The notes under the pieces are model-generated. The model did not search any database. It was not told the DNA's origin and worked only from the letters and a program-made list of their open reading frames with translations. DNA of 14,594 nt, taken from an uncultured Aquimonas sp. GTDB lineage: Bacteria; Pseudomonadota; Gammaproteobacteria; Xanthomonadales; Xanthomonadaceae. Of the stretch, positions 1-9,700 are shown piece by piece (within the stretch, counting starts at the first letter, position 1; each line of letters opens with the position of its first letter). Location of the stretch: assembly GCA_946481615.1 (NCBI GenBank), contig CAMLOR010000065.1:1-14594 (forward strand). The letters are read 5' to 3'. The position numbers and the translations under genes are program-made.

Positions 1-2
1 AG

Positions 3-2339
3 GGCGGCATCAGCGGCCAGGATTCCTCGCGCGGCAATCCCTTCCCGCAGAGCGCCATCAGCGAATACAAGGTCATCACGCAGAACTACAAAGCCGAATT
101 CGACCAGCTCTCCAGCGCCGCCATCGTGGCGGTGACGCGCTCGGGCAGCAACCGGTTCGAAGGCAGCGTGTTCTACGACCGCACCTCCGATTCGTGGCGC
201 GCGCACACGCCGCGCGAACTCGACGCCGGACGCAAGACGCCCTCGAAGGAAGAGCAGTACGGCTTCACCGTGGCCGGGCCCATCATCGAGGACCGCCTGC
301 ACTATTTCTTCTCCTACGAGGCCAAGGACAAACTCGACCCGCGCGACGTCACGCTGGGCGAGAACGTCGACGTGAGCCAGCTGCCGGCGGAGATCCAGCC
401 GCTGCTCGGCAGCACCGCCGCGCCGTTCTACCTCGATCTGTATTTCGGCAAGCTCACCTGGTCGCCCGACGATCGCAATCTGGTGGAGTTCTCGGCCAAG
501 GTGCGCAACGAATCGGAAATCACGGGTCTCGGCGGCGTCAACGCCCTGACCTACGGCGCCTCGAAGGACACCGAGGAAACCCGCATCGATCTGCGACATC
601 AGTTCAGCGCGGACCGCTGGATCAACGATGCGCACCTCACCTACGAAGACGCGTTCTTCCAGCCGCGGCCCATCACCATCGCGCCCGGCTTCGTGTACCA
701 GACGCCGAACCGCGCCAACATCCTGGCGCTGGGCGGCGGCCGCGATTTCCAGGACAAGGGGCAGCAAGGCTGGGCCCTGCAGGACGATCTGACGTACTTC
801 GCCGGCGACCACACGCTCAAGGGCGGCTTCAAGTACAAACAGGTCGAGATCAACGCCTTCGAGCAGCAGCCCTACAACCCGCAGTACTTCTTCAACGTCG
901 CCGATCTGGCGGCGGGCTACACGAATCCTGGCCGCGTCGAATTCGGCGCGCCGGTGCCCGGCGTGGGCGACCGCAACATCACTTCCGACAACGAACAGTT
1001 CGGCATCTATTTCCAGGACGACTGGGAAGTCAACGAGAAGCTGCTGCTCAACCTCGGTCTGCGCTGGGACTACGAAAAGACGCCGGGCTACCTCGATTAC
1101 GTGACGCGTCCGGAACTGGCCGCGGCGCTGCGCAACTGGACCAACCTCGACAACGCCGACTACGACATCGAGGACTACATCAGCGACGGCGACGACCGCG
1201 AGGCCTTCAAGGATGCCTGGCAGCCGCGCCTGGGCTTCTCCTACGATCTGTTCGCCGACCAGCGCCACGTCGTCTTCGGCGGCGCCGGCCGCAGCTACGA
1301 CCGCAATCTGTGGGACTACCTCGCGCTCGAACAGTCCAAGGGCACGTTCCCGTCCTACACCTTCAACTTCAACACGCCGACGAACCCGTGCACGGCGGGC
1401 GAGGGCGCCTGTCTCGGCGACTGGAACGACAGCTATCTCGATCCCGCCACGCTGGCGGCGCTGGTGGCCGCCAATCCGAACCTGGGCGGCGAAATCAACC
1501 TGATGAACAACGATCTGAAGACGCCGTACTCGGATCAGTTCTCGCTCGGCATCCGCAACACCTGGGGCGCGTGGAACACGTCGGTCACGCTCTCGCACGT
1601 CGAAAGCCATGACGGCATCCTGTTCGCGCTCGGCAACCGCCATCCCAACGGTGCCTTCCGCGACCTGCCCACGGCGACGTGGGGCCACCAGCCCTGGGGC
1701 CATCCGATCCCGGGCTTCGGCACACTGATCATCGCCGACAACGGCATCGAGACGCGTCTCAACGCGTTGCTGGTGGCGATCGACAAGCCCTATACCGAGG
1801 AGTCGGGCTGGGGCACGACCATCGCCTACACCTACAGCGACGCCAAGGAAAACCGCAGCAACGCCGGCGCCTTCGACGAGCACTACGTCTTCGACTATCC
1901 CAACCTGGACGACGCCGACTGGCAGCGCGCCACCGGCGTGCCGCGCCATCGCCTCGTGATGACGGGCATCTACGACGCGCCCTGGGACATCCGCCTCTCG
2001 GCCAAGTTCACGATCGAGAGCCCGGTGGTGAAGGACGCCACGAACTGTTTCGACGTGGTCGACACCGACCACTGCTTCTTCGAGGCCTTCGAAGTGGACG
2101 GCACCATCGGCTTCAAGCAGTTCGATCTTTCCGCGGGCAAGGATTTCCGCTTCGGCGATCGCTACTGGTTCAACCTGCGCGCCGACGTGCTCAACGTGTT
2201 CAACCACAAGAACTGGCTCGACTACGACACCTGGCGCGGAACCCCCGGCAGTCCGAACGCCAATTTCGGCGCGCGCACCGGCCTTGGCACGACGTATCCG
2301 CCGCGCCTGGTCAAGCTCTCGGCGTCCTTCAATTGGTGA
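3..2339 (+). CDS. TonB-dependent receptor, Oar-like, 5'-truncated by the window
   Basis: Outer-membrane beta-barrel receptor expected to import a large ligand into the periplasm using TonB energy. The open frame runs in from the left edge at base 3; the first visible residues (GGISGQDSSRGNPFPQSAIS, then EYKVITQNYKAEFDQ and AAIVAVTRSGSN) are the end of a plug domain, so the signal peptide and most of the plug lie outside. The remaining 778 residues are a barrel rich in aromatic/glycine strands, such as SVFYDR, YGFTVAGPI, YFFSYEAK and YFQDDWEVNEKLLLNLGLRWDYE. The protein ends in the aromatic residues SASFNW, typical of barrel C-termini. The style matches Oar/CarboxypepD_reg-like receptors. Its stop overlaps the next start (GTGA), so it belongs to the sugar operon, and a glycan ligand is inferred from that. 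The ATG-like start at 126 is internal and not a real start. Confidence 0.93.
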   Translation, partial: GGISGQDSSRGNPFPQSAISEYKVITQNYKAEFDQLSSAAIVAVTRSGSNRFEGSVFYDRTSDSWRAHTPRELDAGRKTPSKEEQYGFTVAGPIIEDRLHYFFSYEAKDKLDPRDVTLGENVDVSQLPAEIQPLLGSTAAPFYLDLYFGKLTWSPDDRNLVEFSAKVRNESEITGLGGVNALTYGASKDTEETRIDLRHQFSADRWINDAHLTYEDAFFQPRPITIAPGFVYQTPNRANILALGGGRDFQDKGQQGWALQDDLTYFAGDHTLKGGFKYKQVEINAFEQQPYNPQYFFNVADLAAGYTNPGRVEFGAPVPGVGDRNITSDNEQFGIYFQDDWEVNEKLLLNLGLRWDYEKTPGYLDYVTRPELAAALRNWTNLDNADYDIEDYISDGDDREAFKDAWQPRLGFSYDLFADQRHVVFGGAGRSYDRNLWDYLALEQSKGTFPSYTFNFNTPTNPCTAGEGACLGDWNDSYLDPATLAALVAANPNLGGEINLMNNDLKTPYSDQFSLGIRNTWGAWNTSVTLSHVESHDGILFALGNRHPNGAFRDLPTATWGHQPWGHPIPGFGTLIIADNGIETRLNALLVAIDKPYTEESGWGTTIAYTYSDAKENRSNAGAFDEHYVFDYPNLDDADWQRATGVPRHRLVMTGIYDAPWDIRLSAKFTIESPVVKDATNCFDVVDTDHCFFEAFEVDGTIGFKQFDLSAGKDFRFGDRYWFNLRADVLNVFNHKNWLDYDTWRGTPGSPNANFGARTGLGTTYPPRLVKLSASFNW

Positions 2340-3748
2340 GGTTCATCGGAATCGTCGCCGCGCTCGTGCTGGGCGCGGCGACCGCCAGGACGGCGACGGC
2401 GGACAATCCATTGCCTGCGGTGTTCGACGACATCGAACGCCGCACCTTCGATTTCTTCTGGGAAACCGGACGAGCGGAAACGGGGCTGGTGCCCGATCGC
2501 TTCCCCTACGACGAACCGTTCTCGAGCATCGCCGCGGTGGGCTTCGCGCTCACCGCCTATCCCATCGGCGTGGAGCGCGGCTGGATCACGCGCGAGCAGG
2601 CGCGCGGACGCACGCTGGCGACGCTGCGTTTCTTCGCGAACGCGCCGCAGGGCGAGGCCGCCGCGGGCCGGACGGGCCATCACGGTTTCTTCTATCACTT
2701 CCTGCATCTCGACACGGGGCATCGCTTCGCGAGCTGGGTCGAGTTGTCGTCGGTGGACACCGCGCTGCTGCTCGGTGGCGTGCTGTTCGCGCAGTCGTGG
2801 TTCGATGCGGACACGGCGGAGGAACGCGAGATCCGCGAACTGGCCGAACGCATCTACGCACGCGTCGACTGGCGCTGGCTGCAACGGCGCGGCGAACTGA
2901 TCTCGATGGGCTGGAATCCCGAGAAGGGCTTCCTCGAACACGACTGGCGCGGCTACAACGAGGCCATGCTGGTCTATCTGCTGGCGCTGGGGTCGCCCAC
3001 GCATCCGGTGGAGCCCAGCGCCTGGCAGGCGTGGACGAAGACCTACGAGGAGAGCTGGGGCGAGTATTTCGGCCAGACGCACCTGGGCTTCGGGCCGATG
3101 TTCGGCCACCAGTATTCGCATGTCTGGGTCGATTTCCGCGGCATCCGCGACGATTACATGCGCGGCAAGGACATCGACTACTTCGAGAACAGCCGGCGCG
3201 CGACGCTGGCGCAGCGCGAGTATGCGATCGCCAATCCCGCCGGCTTCACCGGCTACGGCGAGAACGAATGGGGCCTGACGGCCTGCGACGGGCCCGGCGG
3301 CTTCCACCAGATGTTCGGCGAGCGCATGCGCACCTTCCGCGGCTATTCCGCGCGCGGCGCGGGGCTAAAGGACGTGTTCGACGACGGCACGCTGGCGCCG
3401 ACCGCGCTGCTCGGATCGCTGCCGTTCGCCCCCGAAGTGGTGGTGCCCGCCGTGCAGCACCTGCATGCCAGCCATGCACCGCACATCTACGGCAAATACG
3501 GCTTCTACGATTCCTTCAACCGCAGCTTCGTCTACGATGTGCCGCTGCAGTTCGGCAAGGTGATCCCGGGTTTCGGCTGGGTGGCCGACCAGTGGCTGGG
3601 CATCGACCAGGGACCGATCCTGCTCATGGCGCAGAACCATCGCAATGGCCGGGTGTGGGAAGTGATGAAGCGCAACCCGCACCTGCGCCGCGGCCTGCAG
3701 CGCGCGGGCTTCCGCGGCGGTTGGCTGGACACGCCGGCGGGCGAGTGA
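2336..3748 (+). CDS. Exported glucoamylase-like hydrolase (PF10091 type, GH144-like)
   Basis: Predicted glycan hydrolase of 470 aa with an all-alpha toroidal fold. A start at GTG 2336 overlaps the receptor stop by four bases and yields a good signal peptide (MRFIGIVAALVLGAATARTATA, cleavage after about residue 22), so the product is periplasmic or exported. TTG 2333 is an alternative start; no clear Shine-Dalgarno is seen, so translation is probably coupled. Recognisable blocks are DIERRTFDFFWE near residue 30, GWNPEKGFLEHDWRGYNEAM around 192-211, ENEWGLTACDGPGGF from 309, and YGFYDSFN at 388-395. These match the glucoamylase-like family PF10091, whose characterised members include GH144 endo-beta-1,2-glucanases. 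I infer that it cuts an imported beta-glucan into oligosaccharides for the ABC transporter encoded next. The actual linkage specificity cannot be read from the sequence. Confidence 0.88.
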   Translation: MRFIGIVAALVLGAATARTATADNPLPAVFDDIERRTFDFFWETGRAETGLVPDRFPYDEPFSSIAAVGFALTAYPIGVERGWITREQARGRTLATLRFFANAPQGEAAAGRTGHHGFFYHFLHLDTGHRFASWVELSSVDTALLLGGVLFAQSWFDADTAEEREIRELAERIYARVDWRWLQRRGELISMGWNPEKGFLEHDWRGYNEAMLVYLLALGSPTHPVEPSAWQAWTKTYEESWGEYFGQTHLGFGPMFGHQYSHVWVDFRGIRDDYMRGKDIDYFENSRRATLAQREYAIANPAGFTGYGENEWGLTACDGPGGFHQMFGERMRTFRGYSARGAGLKDVFDDGTLAPTALLGSLPFAPEVVVPAVQHLHASHAPHIYGKYGFYDSFNRSFVYDVPLQFGKVIPGFGWVADQWLGIDQGPILLMAQNHRNGRVWEVMKRNPHLRRGLQRAGFRGGWLDTPAGE

Positions 3749-5016
3749 TGCGCGCCCTCGGCGCGGTGTTCGCGTTGCTGTTGGCGGCCTGTTCCGGAGC
3801 GCCGCGCGACGAACGCGTGGAGCTGCAGTTCTGGGCGATGGGCCGCGAAGGCGAAGTCGTGCTGCGCCTGTTGCCGGAATTCGAGCGCCGCCATCCCGGC
3901 GTGCGCGTGAAGGTGCAGAACCTGGCCTGGACGGCGGCGCACGCCAAGCTGCTCACGGCCTTCGCTTCCGACGCGTTGCCCGACGTGTTCCAGCTCGGCA
4001 ACACCTGGATTCCCGAGTTCGCCCAACTCGGCGCCCTGCAGCCGCTGGACGCGCGCGTGGCGGGCTCGCGCGAAGTGCGCCAGGACGACTATTTCCCCGG
4101 CATCTGGGACACCAATCGCATCGACGGCACGCTCTACGGCGTGCCCTGGTACATCGACACACGGCTTCTGTACTACCGCAGCGACGTGCTGGCGAAACTC
4201 GGCTACGACCATCCGCCGCGCGATTGGGGCGAGTGGCGCGCGATGATGGCGGCGATCAAGCAGGAGGTCGGCGCTTCGCGCTACGCCATCCTGCTGCCGC
4301 TCAACGAGTTCGAACCGCAGCTCGCGCTGCTGCTGCAGCAGGACGAGGCGCCGCTGCGCGACGGCGGCCGCCACGGCAACTTCTCCAGCCCGGGCGGGCA
4401 GCGCGCGCTGGCCTTCTATGCCGAGATGTTCGCGCGCGGCTGGGCGCCGCAGGTCACCAACACGCAGATTTCCAACGTGTGGGTGGAGTTCGGGCGCGGC
4501 TATTACGCGTTCTATGTTTCCGGGCCCTGGAACATCGCGGAGTTCAAGAAGCGTCTGCCGCCCGAGCTTGCCGATGCGTGGTCGACGGCGCCGTTGCCGG
4601 GTCCGGAGGGACCGGGTGCGTCGATCGCGGGCGGATCGAGCCTGGTGCTTTCGAAGCGGGGCGGGCATCCGGAGGCGGCCTGGGCTCTGATCGAGTATCT
4701 GAGCGAACCCGCAGTGCAGCGCGAATTCCATCGCCTGCTGGGCGACCTGCCGCCGCGCCGCAGCAGCTGGGACGATCCGGCGCTGGGCGGCGACAAATAC
4801 GCCGCGGCATATCGCGAGCAGCTCGAGCGCGTGAAGCCCACGCCGAAGGTGCCGGAGTGGGAACAGATCGCGCAGGAACTGCGCGTGGTGTCCGAGCGCC
4901 TGGTGCACGGGGAGTTCGACGTGGCCGGCGCGGCGCAGGAGCTCGATGCGCGGGCGGAACGCATCCTCGAGAAGCGCCGGTGGATGCTGGAGCGCGCAGC
5001 GGAGGGCGCGCGATGA
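3748..5016 (+). CDS. ABC transporter sugar-binding lipoprotein
   Basis: Extracytoplasmic solute-binding protein (SBP_bac_1 type, 422 aa) that delivers sugars to the two permeases encoded after it. The N-terminus is a lipoprotein signal with lipobox LAAC, cysteine at residue 15. The mature start resembles MalE/UgpB-like proteins: LQFWAMG, EFERRHPGVRVKV, then SDALPDVFQLGNTWIPEF and LYGVPWYIDTRLLYYR. The ATG shares one base with the previous stop (TGATG). The next gene starts inside this stop codon (ATGA). Serine at position +2 is not the aspartate inner-membrane retention signal known from E. coli, so the membrane in which it is anchored is open. The substrate is inferred from the neighbours to be a beta-gluco-oligosaccharide. 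Confidence 0.93.
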   Translation: MRALGAVFALLLAACSGAPRDERVELQFWAMGREGEVVLRLLPEFERRHPGVRVKVQNLAWTAAHAKLLTAFASDALPDVFQLGNTWIPEFAQLGALQPLDARVAGSREVRQDDYFPGIWDTNRIDGTLYGVPWYIDTRLLYYRSDVLAKLGYDHPPRDWGEWRAMMAAIKQEVGASRYAILLPLNEFEPQLALLLQQDEAPLRDGGRHGNFSSPGGQRALAFYAEMFARGWAPQVTNTQISNVWVEFGRGYYAFYVSGPWNIAEFKKRLPPELADAWSTAPLPGPEGPGASIAGGSSLVLSKRGGHPEAAWALIEYLSEPAVQREFHRLLGDLPPRRSSWDDPALGGDKYAAAYREQLERVKPTPKVPEWEQIAQELRVVSERLVHGEFDVAGAAQELDARAERILEKRRWMLERAAEGAR

Positions 5017-5891
5017 ACGCCCCGCGCGCGGCCTGGCTGTTCGTGCTGCCGGCGCTGCTGGTGATCGGCGTGTTCTTCCTGCTGCCTGCCGCCGCCTCCT
5101 TTTTCCTCAGCCTCACCGACTTCGACCTGTACGCGCTCGCCGATCCCGGCAACCTGCGCTTCGTCGCCCTCGACAATTACGCGGCGCTGCTGCAACGCCC
5201 GCTGTTCTGGCAGGCGCTCGGCAACACGCTCTACTTCGTCGTCGTCGGCGTGCCGCTGTCGATCGCGGTGTCGTTGTGCGCGGCGCTGCTGCTCGATTCG
5301 GCCGCGACACGCGCCTCGGGTTTCTTCCGCACCGCGCTGTTCGCGCCGGTGGTCACCACGGTGGTGGCGGTGGCGGTGATCTGGCGCTACCTCTTCCACA
5401 CCCGCTACGGCCTCGTGAATCATGGACTGGCGCAGCTGGGCATCGATCCCGTCGACTGGCTCGGCGATCCGCACTGGGCCATGCCCACGATCATCCTGTT
5501 CGCGGTGTGGAAGAACTTCGGCTACAACATGATCATCCTGCTCGCCGGGCTGCAGGCCGTCCCGCGCGATCTTTACGAGGCCGCGCGCATCGATGGCGCC
5601 AATGCCATGCAGCAGTTCCGCCACGTCACGCTGCCGCTGCTGATGCCGATGTTGCTGATGGTCGCCATCCTCACCACCGCCGGGTATTTCCAGCTGTTCG
5701 CCGAGCCCTACGTGATCACCGAAGGCGGGCCGGTGCAGAGCACGCTCAGCGTGCTGTACCTGATGTACGACGACGGTTTCCAGTGGTGGCGCCTGGGCAG
5801 CGCTTCGGCCGTGGCCTTCGTGCTGTTCCTGCTGATGCTGGCGGCGACCGCGCTGCTGGTGCGTCTCGGCCGTTCGAGGCAGGCGTTGTGA
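5013..5891 (+). CDS. Sugar ABC transporter permease (MalF/UgpA type)
   Basis: Inner-membrane subunit of a carbohydrate importer, 292 aa, about six transmembrane helices. The first helix is WLFVLPALLVIGVFFLLPAA; another lies around TVVAVAVIWRYLF. The cytoplasmic EAA loop that docks on the ATPase is clear: EAARIDGANAMQQFRHVTLP from residue 189. The start ATG 5013 overlaps the previous stop (ATGA) and has a strong GGAGG at 5001-5005, seven bases upstream. It pairs with the permease encoded next. No ATPase is encoded in this operon; the likely partner is the gene at 11796. Confidence 0.95.
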   Translation: MNAPRAAWLFVLPALLVIGVFFLLPAAASFFLSLTDFDLYALADPGNLRFVALDNYAALLQRPLFWQALGNTLYFVVVGVPLSIAVSLCAALLLDSAATRASGFFRTALFAPVVTTVVAVAVIWRYLFHTRYGLVNHGLAQLGIDPVDWLGDPHWAMPTIILFAVWKNFGYNMIILLAGLQAVPRDLYEAARIDGANAMQQFRHVTLPLLMPMLLMVAILTTAGYFQLFAEPYVITEGGPVQSTLSVLYLMYDDGFQWWRLGSASAVAFVLFLLMLAATALLVRLGRSRQAL

Positions 5892-6715
5892 ACGACGCGC
5901 GCTTCTGGCCGAAGGTGTTCGTCAACGGCGCGCTGCTCGGCTTCGCGGCCTTCAGCTTGGCGCCGCTGCTGTGGATGCTGTCGGTGAGCTTCATGGCCGA
6001 GGGCGAGGCCAACACCCTGCCGCCGCCGCTGCTGCCCGAGGCACCCACGCTGCACAACTACCGCGAGCTGTTCGCGCGCATCGGCATCGGCGGCTACATG
6101 GTCAATTCGATGGCGATCGCGCTGGCCATCACGCTGCTGTCGCTGCTGCTCAACACGCTGGCCGGCTACGCCTTCGCCAAGCTGCGATTCGCCGGTCGCG
6201 AACGCCTGTTCCGCGGCCTGCTGGCGGCCCTGGTGATCCCCGCGCAGATCGCGATGATGCCGCTGTTCCTGATGCTGAAGTGGCTGGGCCTCGTCAACGG
6301 CTATGCCGGCGTCGTCGTGCCGGCGATGGCGAGCGTGTTCGGCATTTTCCTGGTGCGCCAGTACGCGCGCGGGCTGCCGGACGAACTGCTGGAGGCCGCG
6401 CGCATCGACGGCGCGTCGGAATGGCGCATCTTCCGCAGCATCGTGCTGCCGCTGCTCGTGCCCATTCTCGTGACGCTCGCCACATTCACCTTTCTCGCGA
6501 GCTGGAACGATTTCATGTGGCCGCTGATCGTGCTTTCCGACAGCGAACTGCACACGCTGCCGGTGGCGCTGTCGAACCTTTCGCGCGAGCACGTGCAGGA
6601 CAACGAGATGATGATGGCCGGCGCCGTGCTCACCGTGCTGCCGGTGCTGCTGCTCTTCCTCGGGCTGCAGCGCTATTACCTGCAGGGACTGCTGCTCGGG
6701 AGCGTGAAGGGATGA
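5888..6715 (+). CDS. Sugar ABC transporter permease (MalG/UgpE type)
   Basis: Second inner-membrane subunit of the importer, 275 aa, with several hydrophobic helices (for example NGALLGFAAFSLAPLLWMLS and ALAITLLSLLLNTLAGYAFA) and the EAA loop EAARIDGASEWRIFRSIVLP from residue 169. ASWNDFMWPLIVL and the ending YYLQGLLLGSVKG are typical of MalG/UgpE-type subunits. The GTG start overlaps the upstream stop by four bases (GTGA) and has GAGG at 5876-5879, eight bases away. Its own stop overlaps the next start (ATGA). Confidence 0.95.
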   Translation: MNDARFWPKVFVNGALLGFAAFSLAPLLWMLSVSFMAEGEANTLPPPLLPEAPTLHNYRELFARIGIGGYMVNSMAIALAITLLSLLLNTLAGYAFAKLRFAGRERLFRGLLAALVIPAQIAMMPLFLMLKWLGLVNGYAGVVVPAMASVFGIFLVRQYARGLPDELLEAARIDGASEWRIFRSIVLPLLVPILVTLATFTFLASWNDFMWPLIVLSDSELHTLPVALSNLSREHVQDNEMMMAGAVLTVLPVLLLFLGLQRYYLQGLLLGSVKG

Positions 6716-9700
6716 GGATCGCCTGGTTGCTGTTCTGCGCCTTGCCGGTCGCCGCGCAGGAACCGCGCGTGCTGGACGATTTCGAGGAACCTTCGCTGTG
6801 GACGGCGTCGGCGTCCGACCAGGTCTTCTCCACGCTGCGCGCCGTCGACAGCCAGCAGGACAAGGGCGTGTGCCTGGACTACGACTTCCGCGGCGTCTCC
6901 GGGCACGCCGCGATGCGGCGCGCGATCCCGCTCGAATTCCCGCCCGATTTCGAATTCCGTTTCGACCACCGCGGCACCGGCCCCGCCAACCAGTTCGAGT
7001 TCAAGCTGATCGACGAAAGCGGCGAGAACGTCTGGTGGGTGGCGCGGCCGAAGACCGTGTTTCCCGCCGAGTGGACGCCGCTCGCCTACAAGAAGCGCCA
7101 GATCGTGCCGGCCTGGGGCCCGTTGCAGGACAAGACGCTGCGCAGGACGCAGTTCGTCGAATTCACCGTGTATGCGAACGAGGGGGGGCGCGGTTCGTTC
7201 TGCATCGACAATCTTCGCCTGGTCGAACGTACGCCGCCGCCGGCGGCGTGGCCGGCGCCGAAAGCGAAGGCTTCTTCCGGCGATGGCGCCGGCAAGGTCG
7301 CCGACCCGGTGAGCGCTTCGCCGTGGCGCACGCAGGAAGGTGGCGAACAGACCCTCACGCTGGATTTCGGCGCGCCGCGCGAATTCGGCGGTCTCGTACT
7401 CGACTGGCTGCCCGGCCTCGCGGCCACGGCTTACACCGTGCAGCTGTCCGACGACGGCGTGCACTGGAACGATGCGCTCGCGGTGACTCAGGGCAACGGC
7501 GGCACCGATTGGCTGCGGCTGGGCGAGGCCGAGTCGCGCTGGCTGCGCCTGACGCTGCAGGCCGGCGAGCAGGAAAACGGCTACGGGTTGCGCCGCCTCG
7601 ACGTGCGCAACCTGGCTTTCGGCGCGACGGTCAACGGCTTCGTCGAAGCCATCGCATTGCGCGAAGGTCCGTCGCTGTTCCCGCGCGGCTTCAGTGGCCA
7701 GCAGACTTACTGGACGGTGGTCGGCATCGACGGCGGCGCCGACAGCGGGCTGTTGTCGGAGGACGGCGCGCTGGAAGTCGGCCGCGGCGGTTTCTCGATG
7801 CAGCCCTTCGTGCTCGATGCCACCGGCTGCGACGCCGCTTCGCCGCAGCTGACGAGCTGGCCGGAAGCCGCGATCACGCAATCGCTGCCGGACGGTTATC
7901 TGCCGATGCCGCAGGTGCGATGGCGGCAGGCGCGCTCGGGATGCGACGGCAACGGCGCGTGGACGCTCGACATCGAAGCCTTCGCCGCCGGCACGCGCGA
8001 AGATGCGCGCCTGATCGCACGCTACGTGCTGCGCAACGACGGCGCGAAGCCGCGCACGTTGTCGCTGGCGCTGGTGGCGCAGCCGTTCCAGGTCAATCCG
8101 CCGGTGCAGTTCCTCACCACGCCCGGCGGCGTGAGCCCGATCCACTCGCTGGCCGTCTCGGATCGGCAGCTGCGCGTGGACGGCCGCGAACGCGTGTTCG
8201 CGCTCGACGCACCCACGCGCCATTTCGCCAGCGTCTTCGATGCCGGCATGGCCGCCGCGCATCTGGCGCAGGGCGGTTCGCCTGCGGCCACGCTGGTGCA
8301 GGATGGCACCGGGCTGGCCTCGGGTGCCTGGATTTACGACCTCGAACTGGCGCCCGGGGCCTCGCGCAGCATCGCGATCGAAGTGCCGCTCGCCGGTGCG
8401 CACGGCGCGGGTGGTGGCGCGGACCGCGTGCAGGCCTTGCGCGACGATGCGGCCAAGGCCTGGCACGCCGCGCTCGACGGCGTGACGCTGCGCGTGCCGG
8501 CCTCGCAGCGCGCGCTCGCCGACACGCTGCGCACGGCCCTCGCGCACGTGCTGGTGAACCGCGACGGCGTGCAGATCCGTCCCGGCACGCGCTCGTATGC
8601 GCGCTCGTGGATCCGCGACGGCGCGATGACTTCCGAGGCGCTGCTGCGCATGGGCCGCAGCGATGCCGCGATCGATTTCCTGAAGTGGTATGCGCCCTAT
8701 CAATTCCGCGACGGCAAGGTGCCGTGCTGCGTGGATGCGCGTGGCTCGGACCCGGTGCCGGAGAACGACAGCCACGGCGAATTCCTGTTCCTGGTGGCGG
8801 AGGCGGTGCGCTACACCGCCGATCTGTCGCTGGCCGAGGCGATGTGGCCACGCGTGCAATCGGCCGCGCGCTATCTGGACTCGCTGCGCGCCAAGGAGCG
8901 CACGCCGGAAAATCAGGGCACGGAGCGCTACGGCTTGCTGCCGCCCTCGATCAGCCACGAGGGTTATTCGGCCAAACCCGCGTACTCGCACTGGGACAAT
9001 TTCTGGGGATTGATCGGGTACAAGAGCGCGCTGTCGCTGGCGCAGATCCTCGGGCGCGCCAACGAGGCGAAGTGGCTGGCCGGCGAGCGCGATGCGTTCC
9101 GCGCCGACATCCTGGCATCGATCGAGAAAACGGGGGCGGCGCGCGGCATCGATTTCATCCCGGGTGCCGCCGATCTCGGTGATTTCGACGCGACCTCCAC
9201 AACCATTGCGTTGTCGCCGGGCGGCGAGTTGCCGCATCTGCCGGCAGCGCGCGTGCAGGCCACTTTCGAGCGCTACTGGCGCGAGTTCGTGGAACGCCGC
9301 GACCGCAAGCGCGAGTGGCAGGCCTACACGCCCTACGAGTGGCGCAACGTCGCCGCCTTCGTGCGGCTGGGCTGGCGCGAACGCGCGCACGAGGCGATCG
9401 CGTTTTTCTTCGAGGACCGGCGTCCGGCGGCCTGGAACCAATGGGCCGAAGTGGTGGGCCGCGCCGAGCGCGAACCGCGCTTCATCGGCGACATGCCGCA
9501 CGGCTGGGTAGCTTCGGACTTCATCCGCAGCACGCTCGATCTGTTCGCCTACGAACGCGCCGAAGACCGCGCGCTGGTGCTTGCCGCGGGCGTGCTGCCG
9601 TCATGGCTCGAAGGCGAGGGCACCGGCATCGCCGGCTTGCGCACGCCCTACGGCACACTCGATTACACCCTGCGGCGCGAAGGCAGCCGCGTGCACCTCA

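Noticed and set aside
1679..2335. Upstream extension of the glucoamylase-like frame into the receptor gene
   Set aside because: That stretch is a low-complexity shadow of the receptor; the signal peptide begins at GTG 2336.
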